The notes: generated by a model not told the origin, from the letters alone. 64,000 nt of DNA from Planktothrix agardhii NIES-204 (GCA_003609755.1 AP017991.1:3397001-3461000); one strand, 5' to 3'. Counted from the first letter of the stretch, positions 1 through 10,152 are shown. Program-made: numbers and translations.

Positions 1-1311
1 TCCTTTGCAGCGATCGCCATGGGAATCTTAATGAGCGTGGTCTGGCCGCCCATTGGAGCCGCGATTTCTACGGCTGCAAATGCCGCTGCATCTGGGGGAA
101 ATGTTAGTCTTACCGCCGCAATTTATGGGCTTGTAGAACGGTTATTATTACCCTTTGGATTACATCATATTTGGAATGTTCCTTTCTTTTTTCAAATCGG
201 ATCATTTCTTGATCCAATTACCAATAGAATCGTAACCGGAGACATTAATCGCTTCTTTGCTGGCGACCCAACGGCCGGAATTTTAGGGGGTGCTTATTGG
301 TTCAAAATGTTCGGTTTACCTGCGGCGGCGATCGCTATTTGGCGGACAGCAAAACCCAAAAATCGAGCGTTAACTGGCGGGATTATGATCTCTGCTGCTT
401 TCACCTCTTTCTTAACCGGAATTACCGAACCGATTGAATTTTCATTTATGTTCGTAGCCCCGCCTTTATACGCCATTCATGCAGTAATGGCGGGCTTTTG
501 TGATTGGTTATTTGTTGCCTTGGGTGGGCGCATGGGATTTACTTTTTCCCAGGGATTTATTGACTTTTTCCTGTTTAATGGATTAGGTACAAAGGCGTGG
601 TTAATTCCCGCATTGGGGCCGTTTTTTGCGGCTTTATATTTCTGTGTTTTTTACTTTGGAATCCGACAGTTTAATTTCTCCACTCCGGGTCGAGAAGATG
701 AGGTAGAAACCGTAACAACGATTACCCCAGGAACCGGAGTTGGTAGTATGGCAATGGAGTTAGTTCGAGCTTTTGGCGGACGCAGTAATATTGCTACTTT
801 GGATGCTTGTATTACTCGATTACGAATCACGGTTAATGATATTAAAAAGGTGAATAAACCCCGACTCAAAGCATTAGGAGCTTCGGGAGTTTTAGAAATG
901 GGAAATAGTGCTCAAGCTATATTTGGCCCCCGTTCGGAAAATTTAAAAACGGATATGATGGAATATCTCAAAAATGCGGGGCCAGAGGCGGATTTTGTTG
1001 AGGAAATAGCACCGGAAGCAACGGAGGTTAATGCAACGGAAGCGGAGATTTCATCCCCAATTATCTCGGATTCCGAGGCAAAAAATCGGATTCAGGAGAT
1101 CATAATTGCCTTGGGTGGAAAAAAGAATATTCAAAGCGTTGATGCTGTCGCCTTAACTCGATTACGAGTTAAAGTTATTGATAATAACCTGGTTGATGAA
1201 GATAAATTAAAAACCGCAGGTGTGGAAGGAATTTTACGTTTACCCGATGGTATTTTACATCTATTAGTCGGTTTGGGTGCGGAACAATATGCAGCCCAAA
1301 TTCAAGATTGA
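1..1311 (+). CDS. PTS glucose/N-acetylglucosamine-family EIIBC permease, 5' end outside window
   Basis: The frame is open from base 1, so the N-terminus is missing; the Met codon at 19 is internal. The first 215 or so residues are hydrophobic and match EIIC of the glucose/GlcNAc PTS family (GLHHIWNVPFF, TGITEPIEFSF). A linker leads to an EIIB domain with the phospho-acceptor cysteine in DACITRLR (Cys codon 808-810). A second EIIB-like domain follows (VDAVALTRLRV) with Ala at the Cys position (codon 1150-1152), so it cannot take the phosphate in the usual way. Expected role: phosphoenolpyruvate-dependent uptake and phosphorylation of a hexose or amino sugar at the inner membrane, needing EI, HPr and EIIA, none of which lies in this window. 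PTS permeases are uncommon in cyanobacteria. Family call firm; substrate unknown. Confidence 0.85.
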   Translation, partial: SFAAIAMGILMSVVWPPIGAAISTAANAAASGGNVSLTAAIYGLVERLLLPFGLHHIWNVPFFFQIGSFLDPITNRIVTGDINRFFAGDPTAGILGGAYWFKMFGLPAAAIAIWRTAKPKNRALTGGIMISAAFTSFLTGITEPIEFSFMFVAPPLYAIHAVMAGFCDWLFVALGGRMGFTFSQGFIDFFLFNGLGTKAWLIPALGPFFAALYFCVFYFGIRQFNFSTPGREDEVETVTTITPGTGVGSMAMELVRAFGGRSNIATLDACITRLRITVNDIKKVNKPRLKALGASGVLEMGNSAQAIFGPRSENLKTDMMEYLKNAGPEADFVEEIAPEATEVNATEAEISSPIISDSEAKNRIQEIIIALGGKKNIQSVDAVALTRLRVKVIDNNLVDEDKLKTAGVEGILRLPDGILHLLVGLGAEQYAAQIQD

Positions 1312-1360
1312 TTGCTAAAATTACTGGGTAAAATTGTTATAGTAGGGAATAGGAAACTAA

Positions 1361-1400
1361 CCCCCCGGTAGAGACGTTATGGAATGTCTCTACCGGGGGG
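1361..1400. repeat. Palindromic repeat with perfect 15-bp stem (GTAGAGAC family)
   Basis: The arms CCCCCCGGTAGAGAC and GTCTCTACCGGGGGG form a perfect 15-bp stem between two converging genes. It could help end transcription, but no T-run follows on either strand. The core GTAGAGAC/GTCTCTAC recurs at 23206-23233 and 23313-23337, so I treat it as a dispersed palindromic repeat. Confidence 0.75.
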
Positions 1401-1430
1401 AATGTGTAGCAAAAATTAAAGGATGGAATA

Positions 1431-2138
1431 TCAGATAGGTTTAAAATCAGTGTTAAGATTGAGTTGATTAGCTTGGACTCCTGGTAAAAATGCAATCAGT
1501 TCTTCTAAACCAGATTTATTAACATAAATACCCGCTCCTGTTCCATACCCGGATAAGGTTAAATCTTTAAAAGTAATTACATCATTAGTTTTATAAGCAA
1601 AGTAATCTTGACCTACAGTAAAATCACTAATAAAGGCAAAATCCGTTAAACCTCCGGCGGCGTAATAGGTGCTAGAATCAGAACTCCCTAAGTAAAATCC
1701 ATCTAATCCCGCACCCCCAACTAAAGTATCAATTTCACCCGCCCCTGGAGTGGCTGAATCAACATCAATCCCCGCAATAAAATCATCTCCAAGATCACCG
1801 GAAACATAATCATTTCCCCCGCCACCCGCTAGGAGATCAATTCCTTGACCTCCAAACAAAGAATCACTATCATTTCCTCCAAATAATAAATCTGAACCTA
1901 AGTTACCAAAAACTTGATTTTTACCTGATTCTCCAATCAGAACATCGTCCCCTTTTCCTCCAAATAGCAGATCATTCCCTGGACTACCATAAATAACATC
2001 TGCTCCTAGATTCCCATTCATCGTATCATCGCCTTCAAGACCTTTCAGGGTGTCATCTCCCCCTAGCCCGTAAATTTCATCGTTTTCAATCAATCCAGTT
2101 AGATTATCGGCTGCTTCAGTTCCTAAAATCAAAGTCAT
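1431..2138 (-). CDS. RTX (hemolysin-type) calcium-binding repeat protein
   Basis: The first 130 or so of 235 residues are nonapeptide repeats of the GGxGxDxUx type (GLGGDDTLKG, GGKGDDVLIG, GGGGNDYVSG), which fold into a calcium-bound parallel beta-roll. There is no N-terminal signal peptide. Proteins of this class usually leave the cell by a type I system using an uncleaved C-terminal signal; no type I exporter genes are in this window. The C-terminal 100 residues (DFAFISDFTVGQDYF) resemble the tail common in cyanobacterial RTX proteins. No enzymatic domain is visible, so the function beyond calcium-dependent secretion is unknown. The gene starts next to a heptamer tandem array and converges on the PTS gene. 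Confidence 0.8.
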   Translation of the reverse strand: MTLILGTEAADNLTGLIENDEIYGLGGDDTLKGLEGDDTMNGNLGADVIYGSPGNDLLFGGKGDDVLIGESGKNQVFGNLGSDLLFGGNDSDSLFGGQGIDLLAGGGGNDYVSGDLGDDFIAGIDVDSATPGAGEIDTLVGGAGLDGFYLGSSDSSTYYAAGGLTDFAFISDFTVGQDYFAYKTNDVITFKDLTLSGYGTGAGIYVNKSGLEELIAFLPGVQANQLNLNTDFKPI

Positions 2139-2143
2139 TTTTT

Positions 2144-2265
2144 TAATCAGTTATTAGTAATCAGTTATCAGTTATCATTAATAAAGCAATTGTTGGTTAT
2201 TGTCAACTAAAATTAATATTTATTTTACTTAACTGATGACTGATTACTGATGACTGATGACTGAT
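2144..2265. repeat. Short tandem heptamer repeats (AACTGAT type), two clusters
   Basis: Two runs of the heptamer ATCAGTT/AACTGAT and one-base variants lie at about 2144-2179 and 2231-2265. They match the short tandemly repeated repetitive sequences typical of filamentous cyanobacteria. The second run supplies the last codons and the stop of the comF gene. Similar arrays occur at 6909-6941, 36875-36905 and 39905-39941. Confidence 0.75.
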
Positions 2266-2909
2266 TTCTGAGTGGTGGCGATCGCCACAATACCCGCGAC
2301 AGAAATTCCCGATTTTTGAAGTTGAGAAATGGCTGATTTAACCGTTGCACCCGTTGTATAAATATCATCTAAAATTAAAACCGAACCCTGGGGAGGGCGA
2401 CGCCGGAAATCCTGACCAATATTAAACACACTTTGCATTTCTTTTAAACGTTGATCGGGCGAAAGTTCATGGAGTGCTTCCGTTTGTTTAATTCGTTCTA
2501 AACCGTGAGAAGATAGGGATAAACCCGTTAATTCACAAAAACTTTTCGCCAACAGTTCTGCTTGATTAAACCCGCGTTTTTTTAACTTAGCTGGGTGGAG
2601 GGGAATGGGTACGACGGTCACAGGGGAGATCCCTAACCCGGGAGTCGATAACCAAGTTTGTGCCAATCCATAGCCCAAAGGTTTAGCTAATTCGGTATGA
2701 TGATTATATTTGAGAGCAGCGATCGCTCGTTTGAGAACATCTTTGTACTGTCCCCAGACACAAAGCGGCACCTCGGAGGTAAATTTAACCCCAGGGGGAA
2801 ACCGACAGCGAAGTAACTGTCGTTCACAATAATCACAAAGTTCTGTTGTCGCAGGTCGGTCACATAACGGACAGTTGGGTTTGAGAAATAAACTTAGGAG
2901 CGCTTTCAC
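2244..2909 (-). CDS. comF: ComF family phosphoribosyltransferase-like protein
   Basis: This 221-aa protein has the ComF layout: an N-terminal zinc-ribbon (CPLC near residue 14 and CDYC near residue 26), a conserved block VVPIPLHPAKLKKRGFNQ, and a C-terminal type I phosphoribosyltransferase loop (VLILDDIYTTGAT). In naturally competent bacteria ComF is a cytoplasmic factor needed for uptake or processing of single-stranded DNA. The last residues (SVISHQ) and the stop are encoded by a heptamer tandem array, so the C-terminal tail is set by repeat expansion and is probably not functional. It is transcribed divergently from the PEP-synthase-like gene, with only about 45 bases between them. Confidence 0.85.
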   Translation of the reverse strand: MKALLSLFLKPNCPLCDRPATTELCDYCERQLLRCRFPPGVKFTSEVPLCVWGQYKDVLKRAIAALKYNHHTELAKPLGYGLAQTWLSTPGLGISPVTVVPIPLHPAKLKKRGFNQAELLAKSFCELTGLSLSSHGLERIKQTEALHELSPDQRLKEMQSVFNIGQDFRRRPPQGSVLILDDIYTTGATVKSAISQLQKSGISVAGIVAIATTQKSVISHQ

Positions 2910-2954
2910 AGTTCGGGTTTTCAGATCAAGTTATTACTAAATTTAGTTCAAAGT

Positions 2955-5405
2955 GTGGATAATTTTTATGGGCTTCACGAAATTCAATCTGATCATCGCG
3001 ATTTTGTTGGGGAGCCAGCCTTTTATTTAAGCCAATTACTCCATCAGGGTCATCCGGTTTTACCAGGTTTTGTAGTTACGGATCATTTATTTTGGGAGTT
3101 TTTAGAAACCATTAATTGGTTAGAACCCCGATTTGTTGATTTCCCTGAATTATCTCTGTATTTTGACATCAATCAACCCCGGCAATTACAAATTATTGCT
3201 CAACATCTTTGTCAACAAATGATGGATAGTCATTTACCTCCGTCATCGAGTCAACCTATTCAAGACAGCATTGACAAATTAAAAACCTCAGCGTTGATTT
3301 TTTATCCGAGTTTGAACACTCCCCATCACTTACAGACATCGGGACTTTTTGAATCGGTGATCGGGTGGGCGGATACTCAAAAAGCTTTAGTGGGATTAAA
3401 ACAAGCCTACTGTGAATTTTTTCGGGCAAAAAGTTTATTATATTGGCAACGATACAAAATTGAATTACAAAATTTACGTCCGGTGGTATTAGTTCAACCT
3501 CTCCAGTCTGCGATCGCTTCCGGTTTTGTGGAAATTCGCCCTAACTGTTGGGAAATAAACTCGACTTGGGGTTTGGAATTTTCCCTGTTATGGGGAGAAA
3601 GCCATCCTGATATTTATTTAATTCAACCCCAAACGGGAATAATTCAACAACAATTAGGCTCTAAAACTATTATCTATAATTTAAAATCTTCTCCTGATCA
3701 ACCGACAAAATATCCAATTCCCCAAAAGCAATTCGGAACTCCAATTTCTCAATTTCCTATTTCTGCCACCTTGATTTCTGAACCACAACAAATATTTTCC
3801 TTAACGCCGGAACAATTACAACAGTTAATTAAGATTATTCAACAAATTATACAGTCTAATCCCGCCATTACTCGATTAGATTGGCGTTTATTTCAACAGC
3901 CCCAAGATCAAGAACCTCAATTCTATCTAGTCGGGGCTAAATGTTCCGAAAACAGTCTTTATTCTAATCCGATAATATCAGATTCTAGCTCGAATCAACA
4001 GCGTTTTAGAGGACTAGCCCTAGCCTCTGGAAAATCTAGGGGAACTGCATATATCCTAACAGAAACAGATCCAATCCCATCACAATTACCTGAGAATACT
4101 GTGTTAGTTGTTACAGCGATTACTTGGGATTATTTACCATTATTAAAACAGATTGTTGCTATTGTCGCTGAACAGGGAGGAATGACCAGTCATGGTGCAA
4201 TTGTGGCGCGAGAAATAGGTATACCTGCTGTTTGTGGGATCGTGAATGCAACAATGAAAATAAAAACGGGTGAATCTATTTTTGTCGATGGTAATTACGG
4301 GGAAGTTTATATTATCAAAAAAGAATTTCCCGTTAATAAAATGTTTTCACAACCGAGTTTTCAGCAACAACAATTGGTCGAAATCTCGTCAAATGTAAAC
4401 TCCACAGCCCTGATGGTTAATATTAGTCAATTGAGTTCTCTACAGCGACTCGATTCTTTACCGATTGATGGAGTGGGTTTATTGCGTTCAGAATTAATGG
4501 CTATTGAAGTATTAGAACGTTCTGAACATCCTACTATAAATTCCTGGATTTCTCAGGAAATAGGGAGTAAATTCTATAATTTTAACGACTGGATTTTATC
4601 AGAAAAACAGCCGATATTTGTTCAAAAAATGGCTGAACAACTTGATCAGATTGTAACAATTTTATCCCCTAGACCTGTTTATTATAGAGCCTTCGATTTA
4701 CGAGAAGTAGAACAATCTGTCTCAGGATTAACTTATTTTTACCCCCACCAGCCCCTTACCAATGGGGGTAGGGGGGATCAGAAGTTATCCTCTCAGGATG
4801 GGATTGATCGAGGTAATTTTCTGGCTTCAGAATCTCCATCTTTAGAACGTCTGGCTTTATTTGATTTAGAACTTAAAGTTTTATTAGAATTGTATAAATC
4901 TGGGGATAAAAATATTCATCTTATTTTACCATTTATTCGCTCTGTCGAGGAATTTTTAATCTATAAACATCGGATTGAAGCATCACAATTAAGTCATTAT
5001 CCTGAGTTTCAAGTGTGGATTATGGCGGAAGTTCCATCAATTCTATTTTTATTACCTGATTACCTGAAAGCAGGAGTTCAAGGGATTTCAATTGGCACCA
5101 ATGATCTGACCCAATTATTATTTGGAATTGATCGAAATCAAATGCAGGTATTCCCAGGTTTATATGAAAGCAATCCGGCTTTTAAAAAAGCGATAAAACA
5201 GTTAATTGAAATGGCAAAAACCGCTAATATTCCTTGTTCAATTTGTGGAGATGCTCCCGCATTATATCCCGAATTAATTGAAGATTTAGTCCGGTGGGGA
5301 ATTACATCAATTTCCGTTAATTTAGATGCCATTGAATCTACCTATATGGCGATCGCCAAATCAGAAAAACAGATTCCCCTAGAAACCTCTCGCCATCATC
5401 TTTAG
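2955..5405 (+). CDS. PEP synthase/PPDK-like protein with degenerate ATP-binding half
   Basis: This 816-aa protein has PEP-synthase architecture: an N-terminal PPDK-type nucleotide domain (GEPAFYLSQLLHQGHPVLPGF), the swivelling phosphohistidine domain with catalytic His near residue 413 (GGMTSHGAIVAREIGIPAVCG, split here as GGMTSHGA and IPAVCG), and a C-terminal PEP/pyruvate barrel (GVGLLRSE, ISIGTNDLTQ, CSICGDAP). The usual N-terminal AVRSS and ED motifs that hold ATP are not recognisable; ALIFYPSL stands in their place. A classical ATP-to-PEP reaction is therefore doubtful. The GTG at 2955 is the chosen start because DNFYGLHEIQSDHRDFVGEPA aligns from there to related N-termini. A repeat-derived insert (HQPLTNGGRGD) lies at residues 596-608. 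Function may be regulatory or use another phosphodonor. Confidence 0.7.
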   Translation: MDNFYGLHEIQSDHRDFVGEPAFYLSQLLHQGHPVLPGFVVTDHLFWEFLETINWLEPRFVDFPELSLYFDINQPRQLQIIAQHLCQQMMDSHLPPSSSQPIQDSIDKLKTSALIFYPSLNTPHHLQTSGLFESVIGWADTQKALVGLKQAYCEFFRAKSLLYWQRYKIELQNLRPVVLVQPLQSAIASGFVEIRPNCWEINSTWGLEFSLLWGESHPDIYLIQPQTGIIQQQLGSKTIIYNLKSSPDQPTKYPIPQKQFGTPISQFPISATLISEPQQIFSLTPEQLQQLIKIIQQIIQSNPAITRLDWRLFQQPQDQEPQFYLVGAKCSENSLYSNPIISDSSSNQQRFRGLALASGKSRGTAYILTETDPIPSQLPENTVLVVTAITWDYLPLLKQIVAIVAEQGGMTSHGAIVAREIGIPAVCGIVNATMKIKTGESIFVDGNYGEVYIIKKEFPVNKMFSQPSFQQQQLVEISSNVNSTALMVNISQLSSLQRLDSLPIDGVGLLRSELMAIEVLERSEHPTINSWISQEIGSKFYNFNDWILSEKQPIFVQKMAEQLDQIVTILSPRPVYYRAFDLREVEQSVSGLTYFYPHQPLTNGGRGDQKLSSQDGIDRGNFLASESPSLERLALFDLELKVLLELYKSGDKNIHLILPFIRSVEEFLIYKHRIEASQLSHYPEFQVWIMAEVPSILFLLPDYLKAGVQGISIGTNDLTQLLFGIDRNQMQVFPGLYESNPAFKKAIKQLIEMAKTANIPCSICGDAPALYPELIEDLVRWGITSISVNLDAIESTYMAIAKSEKQIPLETSRHHL
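4739..4778. repeat. In-frame G/C-rich palindromic repeat inside PEP-synthase-like gene
   Basis: A block of about 40 bases with the arms CCCCCACC and GGTAGGGGGG around CTTACCAATG matches the repeat family found in the vWA and FGE genes near 50 kb. It is read as PHQPLTNGGRGD without breaking the frame and lies in a variable loop of the barrel domain. Confidence 0.65.
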
Positions 5406-5448
5406 AGAGTAGGTAGGGGCGAGGTCTTCTCGCCCTCAACCCTCAACC

Positions 5449-5961
5449 TTAATATTGAGTCCGTTGGAAGGCTTCTTCTGGGGAAATATTACCGTAAATT
5501 ACCGATAAAATTCCGGGTAAATAGTCATCCATCGTCGTGACACTGGTATAGATTAAATGTTTAATCAATGCCGGGTTTAGAGCCGCATCTTCCGCATCTA
5601 AACTGGTTTTATATCGAAGTTCACCATCTTGAAAATTCATTTCAAAATTTCCCACCACTGTCCCATAGTTGAGCAGGGTGATAAATGTCGCCATATTATA
5701 GCGTTTATAGTCAGGAACTTTCACTGGAGAAACGGAATAAACCGCAATTTGCCGTTCTTCTTCCCTAACAATGGTATAACAATCAAATCGGCCGTTTTTG
5801 CCCTCTACACCCAATGCCAAGACTCGCCGATGTTCAATTTCTCTATAAACCCAACCATCTAGGGTCATAAAGTCAATGAGAACATCAAATACAGGCCGAT
5901 CTGATGGGTATTCTTGAGAAAGTAATTCCGGGTTCGGGTTTTGTTCTGACACAGTAAACAT
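5449..5961 (-). CDS. YbjN domain protein (type III chaperone-like fold)
   Basis: The 170-aa product has the YbjN/T3SC-like pattern common in cyanobacteria: VFDVLIDFMTLDGW at the start, a beta-sheet core (RFDCYTIVREEERQIAVYSV), a central LLNYGTVVGNFEMNFQDGELRYKTSLD and the C-terminal helix ALIKHLIYTSVTTMDDYLPGI (here cut for length). The central block is the most diagnostic. The protein is cytoplasmic with no signal peptide. YbjN proteins in other bacteria affect surface properties and stress responses, but no molecular reaction is established. It converges on the PEP-synthase-like gene; a short inverted repeat at about 5417-5435 (GGGCGAG and CTCGCCC) sits between them. Confidence 0.75.
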   Translation of the reverse strand: MFTVSEQNPNPELLSQEYPSDRPVFDVLIDFMTLDGWVYREIEHRRVLALGVEGKNGRFDCYTIVREEERQIAVYSVSPVKVPDYKRYNMATFITLLNYGTVVGNFEMNFQDGELRYKTSLDAEDAALNPALIKHLIYTSVTTMDDYLPGILSVIYGNISPEEAFQRTQY

Positions 5962-6010
5962 CCTTAATTTTCCTATATCTACAACGTTCTATGAATAGTG
6001 GCTTTAACAA

Positions 6011-6613
6011 TTACGCTCGATGGGAGTTATCTGGCGTTGGCATATTATACGCAATTTTATTTGCTTTAGCACTCCGGTAAACAATATTAGTTAATTCATA
6101 ATAAATGGGGGGATACAAGGAGTAAAGTTGACCATAATAAAAACGATTTTGATATCGGTTATAATCTTGAATTTTTTTTCTAATTCCCGATCCTAAACGA
6201 GAATTTTTTTCAAAGGTTTTATCACTCTGTTCAATTGTCCATTTAATTTCCTCACCATCAACTCCGCGACTAATTAAATCAAAACACCGTTCAATCACTT
6301 GACGAATTCTTTCCCTATCTTTGGACTGAAATTCTAGTCCCTCTTGCTCAGAATTTCTGGGTAACAACTGCAACCGATAGCATCCATTAGGATCAGCATG
6401 GGGATACCAGCCAAGTTTTAAAGTATAACCATTTTGATTAATAATCCAGTCTGTTTCCTTAAACTCAATTGATTGAATCAATAGCAAGTTTTCATGATAA
6501 AAATGCTGATTGAGAATGCGACCATCCTGTACAAACGGATCTTCATCCCCAAAAGAATTATCAGTGATTGCCCAACCACTAGGAATATTCAGACGAACAA
6601 GGTTTGATTGCAT
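6011..6613 (-). CDS. Hypothetical protein, cyanobacterial type
   Basis: I do not recognise this 200-aa protein. It begins MQSNLVRLNIPSGWAITDN, has a mixed alpha/beta composition with many aromatic residues and no signal peptide or membrane segment. The middle (YRLQLLPRNSEQEGLEFQSK) and the tail (FYYGQLYSLYPPIYYELTNI) look well ordered. It reads like a conserved soluble protein rather than a random frame. It lies on the same strand as the YbjN gene 49 bases downstream, so the two may be co-transcribed. No function is proposed. Confidence 0.6.
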   Translation of the reverse strand: MQSNLVRLNIPSGWAITDNSFGDEDPFVQDGRILNQHFYHENLLLIQSIEFKETDWIINQNGYTLKLGWYPHADPNGCYRLQLLPRNSEQEGLEFQSKDRERIRQVIERCFDLISRGVDGEEIKWTIEQSDKTFEKNSRLGSGIRKKIQDYNRYQNRFYYGQLYSLYPPIYYELTNIVYRSAKANKIAYNMPTPDNSHRA

Positions 6614-6947
6614 AAATTAGGATTGACTGGCTCAAGAATCAAGTAAACTCAGCTATCTGGTGTGCTGTTAGCAGCCATTAATATTGCTTTCTGCCCACTT
6701 CTGACGAATTATAATGCAACTTCTGATCAATATCATGTTTTTTTATAGACCGCAAGGCAAATATCCCCGTTACCTGTTCGAGATCGAAGGCTGATAGGCG
6801 GATTAATCGAGGTGTGATTGCGTTGAAGTGAGTTTATGTTTAGCCGTTAATCAACTGTCTACTGAGCTACCCGCGCATCTAATCTTGACTATTTACCGTT
6901 CCCTTCTTAACTGATAACTGATAACTGATAACTGATGACTGAAAAGA
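6614..6947. other. Intergenic region with heptamer array
   Basis: This 334-base stretch separates ppc from the hypothetical gene. It ends in a heptamer array (AACTGAT repeats at about 6909-6941) just after the ppc stop. A segment near 6860-6885 read on the minus strand resembles the start of a tRNA but does not complete a cloverleaf. I see no convincing gene. Confidence 0.5.
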
Positions 6948-9900
6948 TCAGCCTGTATTTCGCATTCCGGCGGCAATACCGTTAATGGTTAATAGGGCGC
7001 CTCGGAGTAATTCACCCTTGCTATAACGGGAATGGACGACACCCGAAGCCACGGATTTTCCGTGTTGACGTAACCGTTTTAACAAAGCCACTTGTAATAA
7101 ACCCAAAGGAATAATCGTGGCATTGCGTAACTGCACCGAACGTTGTAGAACCGGATCATCTTCTAATAGTTGTTGATGTCCGGTAATTTCTTGGACTAAC
7201 TGAACGGTGAGATGGTATTCGGCGAGGATTTGTTGGAATAATATCTCAAACCGTTCGAGATCATCGGGATGACTTAACTCCCGAACGTAGTGATGGGCGA
7301 TTTCCATATCTACTTTAGCTAAGGTCATTTCCGTCTTGGAAATCAACACTTTAAAGAATGGCCATTTAACGTAGAAATACCGCAGGAGTTTCAGATTTTC
7401 CTGGGGTTCCTCGTTGATAAATGCCTGTAAAGCGGTTCCCACACCATACCAAGAAGGCAGTAAAAAACGGCTCTGAGTCCAGCTAAATACCCAGGGAATC
7501 GCCCTTAAACCAGAAATATCCTTTTTCTTATCACCACTGCGACGGGCGGGGCGAGAACTGATTTGTAGTTGGCTAATTTCTTGGATCGGGGTAACTTGAT
7601 GGAAGAATTCGGGTAAATCAGGTTCTTCATAAATTAAAGCCCGATAGTGCGCCCGCGATCGCATTGACAACTCCTCCATAATTTGATTCCAGGGATCAAT
7701 CTCATCAAAACCGTTATGGAGAAGACTGGCTTGGATGGCTGCGGTAGTCACGCTTTCGAGGTTAAATAAAGCCAACTGTGGGAGAGAATATTTAGACGCC
7801 AGGACTTCCCCCTGTTCGGTAATTTTAATCCGGCCATTAATACTGCGGCCCGGTTGAGCCAAAACCGCTTTGTAGGCTGGGCCACCGCCTCGACCCACCG
7901 AACCCCCGCGTCCGTGGAAGATTCGCAGACCGACTTTATAGGATTCAGACACTTTCTGCAAGGCTTTTTGGGCTTTATGAATTTCCCAGTTACTGCTCAA
8001 GAAACCCGAATCTTTATTACTATCGGAATAGCCTAACATAATCTCTTGTAGAGATAGATCGGGATCGTGACTCACAAGTTTATATTGTTCATAACCTCCG
8101 GCTAACATTGCCCGATATAAAGGTAATTCAAACAGAGTTGTCATCACCCGGGGAGCACGTTTGAGATCTTCTACCGTTTCAAACAGAGGAACAACAATAA
8201 CATTCCCAATTCCGGTGGCTGGATCATAAAGTCCGGCTTCTTTTGCTAACAGTAATACTTCCAGTAAATCACTGGCTTCATTACTCATACTAATAATATA
8301 GGTTTGGCAAATTTCCGGCTCAAATTCCTGTTGTAATTCCCGCATTACCCTAAAGGTGGTAATGGTTTCGCAGGTTTTTTCAGAAAACGGTAATTCCGCC
8401 GGAATTAGGGGGCGACGGGTTTGGAGTTCTGTTGCTAACCATAGACATCTTTCGGCTTCTGAAAGCTCGGTGTAGGGTTTGGGTAAGACTTGCAAATAGT
8501 TAGTAATTTCGTTCAGAGCATTACAATGAATTGAAGACTCTTGACGCATATCTAACCGGGCTAAACTAAACCCAAAAACCTCCACCTGACAGATGAGATT
8601 TTCCAGTTCTTGACAGTTCATTCCGGTTTCCTCTAGGTTGCGTTGAATCATTTTCAACTCCACCAAGAAATCATTCCCAGAACGGTATAATTTACTGGCT
8701 TCGTGGTCAGGAACCAGACGCTCTCGGATGCGAGACATTTCGGCATTATTGTACATTTGCCAATTGCGATCGCGAGTATTTTCTAACCGTTTTTGGACAT
8801 AAGAAAGTTTTAAACGATAGGGTTCTTGACGATAGCGAATGGCGGTTTGATCATAGATATCAGGTAATTGTCCTTGATCTCGATCCAAAGATTCTAATAA
8901 TTCGGGAAGAACATCACTCCAATGTAAGGATAAACTCAATAAACGATTGAGGCGTTTGACGGCTTCAATATATTTTTCTAGGACAACATGACGCTGATAA
9001 CAAGCAGTTTTCCAGGTAACTTCCGGTGTTACCGATGGATTTCCGTCTCGATCTGAACCCACCCAAGATCCGAATTTACAAAAATCATGTTTAGGTAATT
9101 TCAGATAGGGAAAAGAAACATTTAAAGCGTGTTTTAAGCGCTTATAAAGTTGAGGAATGGTGTCAAATATAACTTCCTGAAAGTAGTGCAGGGAATAATC
9201 TACCTCATCCAAAACCGTTGGCTTAAATTGGTGGAGTTCATCGGTACGCCACCACAGCCGAATTTCTTCGGTCAAGTTTTCATGGAGTTCTTCTGTCAAT
9301 TCCGACATAATGGAAGATTCTCCTAGCTCCTCAGTTCTGAGTCCGCCAAAACTTTCATCAATTTGATCAAGTTGTTCTAGGATAGTGGCAATGCGACGCT
9401 GTTTGGTTCTAATTGTATGGCGAACAATTTCCGTCGGGTGAGCCGTAAATACCATCCGCACATCTAGTTGATCTAATAACCTTTGGATCTTTTGGGCGGG
9501 AACATTTAACTGTCGCAACATCGGAAACAGGGAATGGAAAGTAGCCAACTCCCGATCCTGTTCGCTGTAATTGGTGACATTAGGAAGGGGACTTTCTTCT
9601 TGATCGGAAAAACGTTGATTCCGAGTATCGAAAGTAGACATGGATTTCACCGGGGAGACAGGTGACTTTGCTTTCCCTTTTCCGTGGTTATAAGCAAGCT
9701 GTTGTTCCCGTTGTTCATAGTGCTGTTCAACGATATTAATCAGTTGAAAATATAAGGCAAACCCTCTGGCCGCACGAATAGCCTGGTTAATATCAAGCTG
9801 TTCGATTAACTTGAGGGAATCCGATCCTTGAAATTCTTCAGCCTGTCCTTCCGGTGAGGTCATGGATGCTAACTGATGGAGTAAATCCACCAGTTGTTGA

Positions 9901-10073
9901 CCGCACTCTTGACAGAGAACGGACTCCCAGACATCCTCAATAATCTTGAGACGATTGCGTAAAAATAAATCCGAAGTGGTAGTTGGCGGGTTTGACGAAA
10001 CGACCGTATTTGGAGCCTGTTCGGAAGATTGGAGCAGTGAACTCATGATCGTCTTTTCCTGTGTGTGTGGCAA
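6948..10073 (-). CDS. ppc: Phosphoenolpyruvate carboxylase
   Basis: The 1041-aa product is a full-length cyanobacterial PEP carboxylase, which adds bicarbonate to PEP to give oxaloacetate and refill the TCA branch. Catalytic signatures are clear: [14 protein letters not shown] with the active-site His, [41 protein letters not shown], and the C-terminal RNTG that contributes to the active site. The N-terminal 180 residues contain a long, poorly conserved extension, typical of cyanobacterial forms. The first Met gives [15 protein letters not shown]; the second Met at residue 10 is an equally reasonable start. A small gene lies 79 bases upstream on the same strand. Confidence 0.97.
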   Translation of the reverse strand: MPHTQEKTIMSSLLQSSEQAPNTVVSSNPPTTTSDLFLRNRLKIIEDVWESVLCQECGQQLVDLLHQLASMTSPEGQAEEFQGSDSLKLIEQLDINQAIRAARGFALYFQLINIVEQHYEQREQQLAYNHGKGKAKSPVSPVKSMSTFDTRNQRFSDQEESPLPNVTNYSEQDRELATFHSLFPMLRQLNVPAQKIQRLLDQLDVRMVFTAHPTEIVRHTIRTKQRRIATILEQLDQIDESFGGLRTEELGESSIMSELTEELHENLTEEIRLWWRTDELHQFKPTVLDEVDYSLHYFQEVIFDTIPQLYKRLKHALNVSFPYLKLPKHDFCKFGSWVGSDRDGNPSVTPEVTWKTACYQRHVVLEKYIEAVKRLNRLLSLSLHWSDVLPELLESLDRDQGQLPDIYDQTAIRYRQEPYRLKLSYVQKRLENTRDRNWQMYNNAEMSRIRERLVPDHEASKLYRSGNDFLVELKMIQRNLEETGMNCQELENLICQVEVFGFSLARLDMRQESSIHCNALNEITNYLQVLPKPYTELSEAERCLWLATELQTRRPLIPAELPFSEKTCETITTFRVMRELQQEFEPEICQTYIISMSNEASDLLEVLLLAKEAGLYDPATGIGNVIVVPLFETVEDLKRAPRVMTTLFELPLYRAMLAGGYEQYKLVSHDPDLSLQEIMLGYSDSNKDSGFLSSNWEIHKAQKALQKVSESYKVGLRIFHGRGGSVGRGGGPAYKAVLAQPGRSINGRIKITEQGEVLASKYSLPQLALFNLESVTTAAIQASLLHNGFDEIDPWNQIMEELSMRSRAHYRALIYEEPDLPEFFHQVTPIQEISQLQISSRPARRSGDKKKDISGLRAIPWVFSWTQSRFLLPSWYGVGTALQAFINEEPQENLKLLRYFYVKWPFFKVLISKTEMTLAKVDMEIAHHYVRELSHPDDLERFEILFQQILAEYHLTVQLVQEITGHQQLLEDDPVLQRSVQLRNATIIPLGLLQVALLKRLRQHGKSVASGVVHSRYSKGELLRGALLTINGIAAGMRNTG

Positions 10074-10152
10074 GAATATCCAGTTTATTGTATTGCCTAA
10101 TTTCTCGCATAACCACAGAACTTTACAGTCAAATCTGTCACCGTTCTCTATT

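Noticed and set aside
1361-1400. Strong hairpin as a classical terminator of the PTS gene
   Set aside because: No T-run follows on either strand and the core sequence recurs elsewhere, so it is listed as a dispersed palindrome.
6840-6890. Minus-strand sequence GGGTAGCTCAGTAGACAG resembling a tRNA 5' half
   Set aside because: No matching D-stem, TTC-type T-loop or fully pairing acceptor end was found, so it is not a tRNA gene; at most a fortuitous likeness.
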